Assembly: GCA_015661205.1 (NCBI GenBank) | Contig: JACVXV010000009.1 | Span: 1-32,724 of the forward strand | Origin: Candidatus Brocadiaceae bacterium | GTDB lineage: Bacteria; Planctomycetota; Brocadiia; Brocadiales; Brocadiaceae | Reading direction: 5' to 3' | Length of the DNA stretch: 32,724 nucleotides | In this document: positions 26,905 to 32,724 of the stretch, in pieces | How the letters are laid out: each line of letters begins with the position of its first letter | Numbering within the stretch: position 1 is the first letter of the stretch | Made by a program: the position numbers and the translations under genes | Notes under the pieces: generated by a model | What the model was told of the DNA's origin: nothing | Database searches by the model: none | Seen by the model: the letters and a program-made list of their open reading frames with translations, nothing else

Positions 26905-29900
26905 ATGACTGCGCAGGATAAGCAACAGAGCAATCCATTTTCCACAGGGGGAGGAGGCGGTTCCTTTGAGGTACGTGTCCAAGCGGCATTTGCGGTTCTC
27001 ATGCTAACCGGTGGAGTAGCTCCTTGTTTACCATCCTGGCCGATCATCAAAATCAAGCTTCAGGGAAAGTATGCTGGATTTGATACTGATGATTGTATCG
27101 TCTTTGCACAAGATACCCAGACCAGGAGAGAGTGCAAGCTGCTTGCTCAGATAAAGCATGCAGTAAGCATTACAGAAGGCGATCGGAGGTTTTCGGAAAC
27201 CATTCTATTGGCATGGAAGGATTTCAACAACCCTAACATATTTTTGGAAGGCACCGATGCGATCGCCCTAATAACTGGCCCATTAAATTCAACAGATATT
27301 AACCATGTTCGCCCCCTTCTTGAGTGGGCACGCCATTGCGCGGATGCGGACGAGTTCCTTTCGAAGGTAAATACGGCAAAATTCAGCAGTGAAAACAAAC
27401 AGAATAAACTTAGTGTATTCAGATATCATCTGAAATCAGCTAATAGCGGCGCCGATGTTGAAGATGACGTATTGTGGCGGTTTCTCAAGAGTTTCCATCT
27501 CATTGGTTATGATTTGGATGCAGTAACCGGCAGTACCCTTTCTCTGCTCCATACACTAATTTTGCAGAACACATCTAATCAGCAACCCGATGGTGTTTGG
27601 TCACAGATAGTTACTTTTATTCAAGATGCTGACAAGAACGCAGGCACAATCACGCTCAATACCATTCCAGAGAACATTCGCTCCTGCTTCAACACTTCTC
27701 TAAACCGGAATTGGGCTACAGATCTTCAAAAACTCTATGACCACAGCAGTTACATTCTCCGTGGAATTCGAACTAAGATTGCAGGTGTGCATATCAAGCG
27801 CCAAGATGTCTTTTGCCAGTTGTTGGACATTTCAGAAACCTCAAGTTTTGTCTTGTTATCAGGAGAGAGAGGATGCGGCAAATCAAGTATTGTCCGAGAA
27901 TTTGCACAGTTTATGGAAAATCGTCATCCTGTCTTTTGCCTTCGGACAGAGGATCTCAACGAATCACATTTGGACAGAGCCTTCTCGGCAATGGGATTAC
28001 AAAGCTCTCTCAGCGATCTTGCCGCCGGTTTTGCAATGATGCCAAAAAGGTTTTTGCTCGTGGAATCACTTGAAAAACTTCTTGAACTGAAAAGCACAGG
28101 TGCATTCACAGACTTGATTCACTTTTTGCAAATACATCCGGAATGGACGGTTATTGCCAGTGGGCGCGATTATGCCTATCAACAGATAACATTTCACTAC
28201 CTTGAGCCGCACGGGATTAGTTGGTCGTCTTTGACAATTCCGGAATTTAGTTCCAATGATATCGACTCCCTCTGCAGTCAAATTGAGGCACTGAAACCTC
28301 TTGGAAGGAACGACGCAATAAGAAAACTTCTGAGAATTCCATTTTTTGCCGACTTGGCGGCTCGGGTTGTCGCAACAGGAACACGTTTTTCTAAAAGTGA
28401 CGGTGAAGAAGCCTTTCGTAGTGCAGTTTGGCGTGATGTGATCTCCAAGGAACAAGAGCGTATGAATGGTTTGCCGTTGAAGCGAAAGAGGGCATTCATT
28501 GATATTGCCGTAAAACGCGCCAAACTCATGGTATATGGTGTTTCAGAAAACGAGTTCGATTCTGATGCTCTACTCAAGCTTGAAGAGGACAGCCTGATTC
28601 AACGTGATCCAAAAAAGGCGTTGGTCAGCCCTGCACACGATGTCCTCGAAGACTGGGCGCTGGAGGCCTTTATCGAGGAAACATTCCAACAGAACACAGG
28701 CAATCTATCCCATTTTCTGAATGCGGTTGGCTCGGAACCGGCTATGAACCGCGCCTTTCGGTTATGGCTTAATCAGATGTTGAAAAATGAGCCTGTAAAA
28801 GACCTTGTATTAGCTGTTCTGCGAGATACAACCCTGCAAACCTATTGGCAGGATGAGGCTATTTCGGCAGTGTTGATGGGTGATAATCCGATTGAATTTC
28901 TCCATAATTTGCGTAATCAGCTTTTCGAGAATAAGGGAGAACTCCTTAAGCGGGTTTGTTTTATATTGCGAATATCCTGCAAGGCCCCGGACTATGATCT
29001 GATTCGACAGATAGCTGGTGGAGATGACAAAATTAACAGGATTACGGAAGCCCGGTACTTAAGGCCTTATGGGAAAGGTTGGGAATCTATCATCAGTTTC
29101 CTGTATGAAAACAAGACCTGCATTACAGAAGAGTTTCTTCCTTACCTAGCCGCCGTACTCGATGAATGGACATCCCTGATCCATATAGAAAAGGATATTC
29201 CCCCACCGGCACGTGAAGCGGGCCTGCTTTCGTTACACTTGATCGAAATGGTGGGGAACAGCTACCGGGAAGAGGATAATACGAAGAAATTGCTTACCAC
29301 AATCATAAAGACGGTATCTGTTATCAAGCCTGAATTCCTTGCGCTTATTGAACGAGATATCTTTCGCAAAGATGAACATTCTAATAGACGACTTCCAGCC
29401 TATGTCCATCAACTTCTTCCTATGGCACTTACCGGCCTTGAAACAACCTTTTTGTGTAAGCATGTCCCTGATTCAATCATCAATTTGGCGTGGCAGCAAT
29501 GGCTAATAAAAGAAGTTGATAAAGATTCATCATGGATGAAAGACGAAGGTGTTGTAGAAAGTTTTGGGTTGCATGAATACAATGAGGGTGCAAACTTTTT
29601 TCCCGCCAGTGGGATAAAGGGACCGTTTGCTCACCTTTTACGATTTCATCCACGAAAAGGACTGGACTTCATCATCGAACTCTGCAATAGAACGGCTGAG
29701 AAATATGCGAACGCCACTTTGGATCGGAAGGAAAGACAATCTTTTTTCCCAGTGTGGTTTACTGAAGGTGTGTTCACGATTAAAATACCTCTGAACGACG
29801 GGACTTACGTGAAACAATATTGCTCTCACCGCCTCTGGTTGGGTTATCGAGGTACCGCAGTTCTCCCCTATCTGCTTCAGTCTGCGCTTATGGCTTTGGA

Positions 29901-32055
29901 GAACTGGCTGATTGCCCTGACGGAACACAATAAGACAAGTATCGTAGAATGGCTTATTGATCACATTTTACGAAACAGCAATTCCGTGATGCCTACTGCT
30001 GTGATTGCCTCGGTAGCAACTGGCTTTCCTGATAAACTTGGTAAGTCTGCGCTTCCGCTGCTGCGGACACCCGAACTTTACCACTGGGATTTTCATAGAT
30101 GTCTTCAAGAATCAACTGCTTTTGGAGCAGGCTTCACACCAGATCCATTGTGGAAATTGTATGACGAAGAACGTAAGATAGCAAATCATCGTTCCTGGCG
30201 AAAAGAACACTTGGAAAACCTTGCAATCAGGCTTCAATTCACAGATTTGCGTGGTGATATCTTCAAAATACTTGATGAGTTTCGGGCGAATATTCCCTCC
30301 AAGTCAGACATCAATGGAGAGGATGATGAACGATGGCGCTTCCGGCTCCACCGAATGGATATCAGAGGTTGGGAACCGAAGGAAGATAAGGAGAACAAGC
30401 GCATCCTATTCACAACCAAAGACCTTGAGCCGGATTTACGCGAAATCCAGGAAAAGACCCAGGAAGAGCAAACCCTCAACAATCGTTTCATGGCCTTATT
30501 CCTGTGGAGTGAACACACTTTTAAGGGCGAATCGCTTGAGCGTGAATATTATACGAACTGGCAAGAAGCGCTTCGGGAGGCCAAGTCCTTATTGGAATTA
30601 CTAAAAAGTGGCAATGTTAGTGAATTGGCGCGCATGCATTTTGGTGCAATCGTCAAAACTGCGGCGATTTTTCTCCGTGATTACAGCGCCGGGTTGGAGG
30701 AAGCAGATGTGGAGTGGTGTTCTCAGCTTGTAACGGGAACTGTTCTTGCAAATGCCAACACGGAAGACAGGGTTGCTGTTGCAGATGCCACCGGCCATGA
30801 CGGTTCGATTGCAGCCGCCCAGGTACTTCCCATTCTTTTTGATTTTACTAAAAATGAAGACGAAAAGAAACTGGTCAAACACGTCATTGCCACTGCACTG
30901 ACTCACGCGAACGCCACTGTATGCGAAGCTGCCGCACAAGGAATTCAAAAGCACTTGTGGCAAAGAGAGCCTGAATTTGCACAGGCCTGTATTGAAGGTA
31001 CGCTTGAGTATGCTCGATTACGCTTGGAAGAGATCGAAAATCGCCGAAAAGCTCAACGGTGGCAGCATCCCGTAGAGACCGAAGATTCAGTTGTGCCAAA
31101 AGCGCCAAAAGAGTGGTTGCCCCATTTCCGCGAACGCATTGTTGCTGGTAAAATATCTACCAATCCAACCCTCATTTCTTTCGATTCTCATAGCGCCTGG
31201 CATCTTCTTGCTCCTTGTTTAATGATTCCTGATGGCTCTACCAAACCTGAACACATTGTCCTACTATCAAGAATCCTTTTGCTATTGATGGCGGCTGAAG
31301 AATCCAAAAATCAGGATCGTCATGGAGTTGGGGCACGTAGGGAAATTCCACAAGAGCTTGTGATGGAATTTTCCAAACGATTTGCCGATTATCTCTTGAG
31401 TGTGTCAATATCAGAAATTGTTTTTCAAAGATTTGTTGATTTACTTATAGAGCGGGTTGAACGTTCCCCTGACTTTTTAGATTTCTTGATGGTCTGTTTG
31501 CTTCATTCATCTGAGAAACGCAAGGAAATTGGCTTATACTGGAACTTATGGGAAAAACTTAGCAAGAAGATTATTGAACTTGCTATCAATCTTAAGAAGA
31601 AAAGCCGACAAGAACTATCTTATGATAACCGGAGCAAATTAATCAGGAGAATGCTTTTTGCTGATGTTCCATGGCAGCAAGTAAGGACGGAACAAGATAT
31701 TCTAATACCTGGATTAGACCTGAGCCTTAATTTCGTTGAAAAAACTGGGGAGAATCCTATAGTTTTCGAGGCAATGAGTAGATTTCTGTTCTATTTCCCA
31801 AAATTATTCATGCCAAGAGGGTTAATTATTCTGGCTAAGCATCAAAAAGCCAATCAAGATGCGGATTTATTCTCTGGTGTAAACACCGTATTCTATTTGG
31901 AGAGAGTACTGCAAAACCTTTTAATACTCAGTCCTGTAGAAACCCTGCCCCCGCGAAAAGATTGCTTGGTATTGCTCAACGCTATGATAGAGACAGGGTC
32001 GTCCTGCGCATACTTCATCCGTGACCACATGCTTCATTCGGGACGCAATATTTGA
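26905..32055 (+). CDS. Large STAND-type NTPase with N-terminal nuclease-like domain (Avs-like)
   Basis: 1716 aa. After a glycine-rich lead (STGGGGGSFEVRVQ), residues about 20-130 resemble a Cap4/DUF4297-type PD-(D/E)XK nuclease: acidic FDTDDCIVF (D62, D63) and the Q82-I-K84 of AQIKHA, then WKDF and ALITGP. A STAND/AAA-type NTPase follows: Walker A GERGCGKS (320-327), Walker B-like RFLLVESLE (E387 in place of the usual Asp), sensor ASGRDY (R421), and the winged-helix-like HDVLEDWALEAF. The remaining 1000 or so residues are helical, probably HEAT/TPR-like repeats that could sense a phage product. No transmembrane segment is evident. By analogy with Avs proteins it would be activated by a ligand to degrade DNA; the activity is inferred. 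It starts 61 bp after the methyltransferase gene; GAGG at 26897-26900 lies 4 nt before ATG. It may be the cassette's abortive effector or an independent neighbour. Confidence 0.75.
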   Translation: MTAQDKQQSNPFSTGGGGGSFEVRVQAAFAVLMLTGGVAPCLPSWPIIKIKLQGKYAGFDTDDCIVFAQDTQTRRECKLLAQIKHAVSITEGDRRFSETILLAWKDFNNPNIFLEGTDAIALITGPLNSTDINHVRPLLEWARHCADADEFLSKVNTAKFSSENKQNKLSVFRYHLKSANSGADVEDDVLWRFLKSFHLIGYDLDAVTGSTLSLLHTLILQNTSNQQPDGVWSQIVTFIQDADKNAGTITLNTIPENIRSCFNTSLNRNWATDLQKLYDHSSYILRGIRTKIAGVHIKRQDVFCQLLDISETSSFVLLSGERGCGKSSIVREFAQFMENRHPVFCLRTEDLNESHLDRAFSAMGLQSSLSDLAAGFAMMPKRFLLVESLEKLLELKSTGAFTDLIHFLQIHPEWTVIASGRDYAYQQITFHYLEPHGISWSSLTIPEFSSNDIDSLCSQIEALKPLGRNDAIRKLLRIPFFADLAARVVATGTRFSKSDGEEAFRSAVWRDVISKEQERMNGLPLKRKRAFIDIAVKRAKLMVYGVSENEFDSDALLKLEEDSLIQRDPKKALVSPAHDVLEDWALEAFIEETFQQNTGNLSHFLNAVGSEPAMNRAFRLWLNQMLKNEPVKDLVLAVLRDTTLQTYWQDEAISAVLMGDNPIEFLHNLRNQLFENKGELLKRVCFILRISCKAPDYDLIRQIAGGDDKINRITEARYLRPYGKGWESIISFLYENKTCITEEFLPYLAAVLDEWTSLIHIEKDIPPPAREAGLLSLHLIEMVGNSYREEDNTKKLLTTIIKTVSVIKPEFLALIERDIFRKDEHSNRRLPAYVHQLLPMALTGLETTFLCKHVPDSIINLAWQQWLIKEVDKDSSWMKDEGVVESFGLHEYNEGANFFPASGIKGPFAHLLRFHPRKGLDFIIELCNRTAEKYANATLDRKERQSFFPVWFTEGVFTIKIPLNDGTYVKQYCSHRLWLGYRGTAVLPYLLQSALMALENWLIALTEHNKTSIVEWLIDHILRNSNSVMPTAVIASVATGFPDKLGKSALPLLRTPELYHWDFHRCLQESTAFGAGFTPDPLWKLYDEERKIANHRSWRKEHLENLAIRLQFTDLRGDIFKILDEFRANIPSKSDINGEDDERWRFRLHRMDIRGWEPKEDKENKRILFTTKDLEPDLREIQEKTQEEQTLNNRFMALFLWSEHTFKGESLEREYYTNWQEALREAKSLLELLKSGNVSELARMHFGAIVKTAAIFLRDYSAGLEEADVEWCSQLVTGTVLANANTEDRVAVADATGHDGSIAAAQVLPILFDFTKNEDEKKLVKHVIATALTHANATVCEAAAQGIQKHLWQREPEFAQACIEGTLEYARLRLEEIENRRKAQRWQHPVETEDSVVPKAPKEWLPHFRERIVAGKISTNPTLISFDSHSAWHLLAPCLMIPDGSTKPEHIVLLSRILLLLMAAEESKNQDRHGVGARREIPQELVMEFSKRFADYLLSVSISEIVFQRFVDLLIERVERSPDFLDFLMVCLLHSSEKRKEIGLYWNLWEKLSKKIIELAINLKKKSRQELSYDNRSKLIRRMLFADVPWQQVRTEQDILIPGLDLSLNFVEKTGENPIVFEAMSRFLFYFPKLFMPRGLIILAKHQKANQDADLFSGVNTVFYLERVLQNLLILSPVETLPPRKDCLVLLNAMIETGSSCAYFIRDHMLHSGRNI

Positions 32056-32194
32056 TAGGATGCAGATTTATTGAAAAAGGAAATAATGCAAGTATATAAA
32101 TTGTTTTGATATAATGTTTTGTTTAAAGTGAAAACTCCATGAGTTTGATTGTAATAGTTTGAAAACACTACGACCTATTCTATTGTAAAAAACC

Positions 32195-32209
32195 AGGAGG
32201 TAATTTATG
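32195..32209 (+). promoter_or_regulatory. Strong Shine-Dalgarno and ATG directly before the intron
   Basis: AGGAGGT (32195-32201), 5 nt, then ATG (32207-32209). The frame from this ATG gives only MRAPRKCISSYQ and a few more residues before TAG, because intron sequence begins at or next to the ATG. The site therefore looks like the preserved translation start of a gene that the intron has split, or a coincidence in the intron's 5' exon. The 140 bp before it (32056-32194) are AT-rich and hold a weak promoter-like pair, TTGAAA (32071-32076) and TATAAA (32095-32100), 18 nt apart. Confidence 0.45.
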
Positions 32210-32724
32210 AGAGCGCCGAGAAAGTGTATTAGTTCTTACCAGTGCAAGTCTGGTCTGGGCAAAGGTTAGCCACCAGTCCAGCACCGAATCACACGCACGA
32301 GGAGGTAACGAGTCGTGCGAAGCTGTGAGGAGGGAGGTATCAGGCTACAACGCAAGTGAAGGTATAGAGCCTCGAAATAATCAACGTGTCGGAGGTCGAT
32401 CCTGTTCATGTAGTGGGAAGACAGCATTCTCTGTATCGCTAAGGCAAGATGGAGAGAACCCGACGGGGTCTAAGGCCGTTGCATGATACTACAAGGAGCA
32501 AATATAAACTCGGGAGAGCCATGACACTCTTTTCTTTCTGCAGAGCGGGGAAGAAAAGTAAGCAGCGACAAGCTGTAAAAGGTAAGGAGTTGTGAATGTA
32601 TCATGGCAGTCGGACTACCTCATAATATTGAAGAAGCAGGGTAATGCCTGTGGAGAAAAGGGGGTAGCAGTAACGCAATGAGTGATAAGGAAACATCAAC
32701 CATATTCCAAGATGGAGAACGGGT
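32209..32724 (+). mobile_element. Group II intron, 5' part (continues beyond the window)
   Basis: From about 32209 the sequence has no long frame but is rich in purine loops and paired helices of the kind seen in domain I of bacterial group II introns. Examples are ACCAG-TGCAAGT-CTGGT, TGGTCTGGG with a later CCACCAGTCCA, and GCACGA...TCGTGC around 32293-32319. An ORF start follows at 32678, the usual layout of domain IV. I recall similar leader sequences upstream of intron-encoded reverse transcriptases. The exact 5' boundary (GAGCG at 32209-32213, near the GUGYG consensus) is a guess, and domains V-VI are out of view. Confidence 0.7.
32678..32724 (+). CDS. ltrA: Possible start of the intron-encoded reverse transcriptase/maturase (partial)
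   Basis: ATG 32678 opens a frame reading MSDKETSTIFQDGER to the window edge. Only 15 residues are visible, so identity rests on its place about 470 nt into the presumed group II intron and on a polar N-terminus like that of LtrA-type proteins. No strong Shine-Dalgarno precedes it; GGGGG at 32660-32664 is 13 nt upstream. Confidence 0.4.
   Translation, partial: MSDKETSTIFQDGER

Overview
The window looks like a chromosomal stretch of a Gram-negative-type environmental bacterium. The mix of an integron-type integrase, an arsenic radical-SAM gene, a modular PKS, a large defence cassette, many short palindromic intergenic repeats and a group II intron recalls anammox planctomycetes (Brocadia/Kuenenia-like). 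That assignment rests on general resemblance only, because no rRNA or other taxonomic marker is present.

Left part (1-4.2 kb): the 3' end of an integron-type tyrosine recombinase is followed by a good sigma70-like promoter. Next comes a radical SAM/SPASM-ArsM fusion whose best start is an ATT codon behind a perfect Shine-Dalgarno. A repeat-filled gap of 575 bp leads to a fused two-domain glycosyltransferase. The two enzymes together suggest an organoarsenical (arsenosugar-like) pathway in which methylation/adenosylation and glycosyl transfer are packed into two polypeptides.

Middle part (4.3-18.1 kb): a convergent, membrane-bound orphan sensor histidine kinase is followed by about 960 bp of debris (a short ORF that may be a transposase relic, palindromic repeats, and the C-terminal stub of a LexA/S24-type repressor). 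Then comes a single 3425-residue type I PKS with two modules. Module 1 is KS-AT-DH-KR-ACP. Module 2 is KS-DH-KR-ACP, with its AT cleanly missing. It has no loading module, no ER, no thioesterase and no partner enzymes in view.

Right part (18.1-32.7 kb): a same-strand defence-like cassette made of a PLD-nuclease/SNF2 helicase, a HigA-type regulator with a consensus promoter that predicts a leaderless mRNA, a DUF1016/YhcG PD-(D/E)XK nuclease, an Eco57I-type DNA methyltransferase (1-nt overlap with the preceding gene) and a 1716-residue protein with an N-terminal nuclease-like domain and a STAND-type NTPase. Two of these genes carry in-frame palindromic insertions, and the methyltransferase has mosaic codon use over its target-recognition half. 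This is read as a restriction-type core plus an Avs-like effector, and I cannot match it to a named system. The window ends inside the 5' part of a group II intron that sits directly behind a strong Shine-Dalgarno and ATG, as if it interrupted a sixth gene.

No tRNA, rRNA or CRISPR array was seen.
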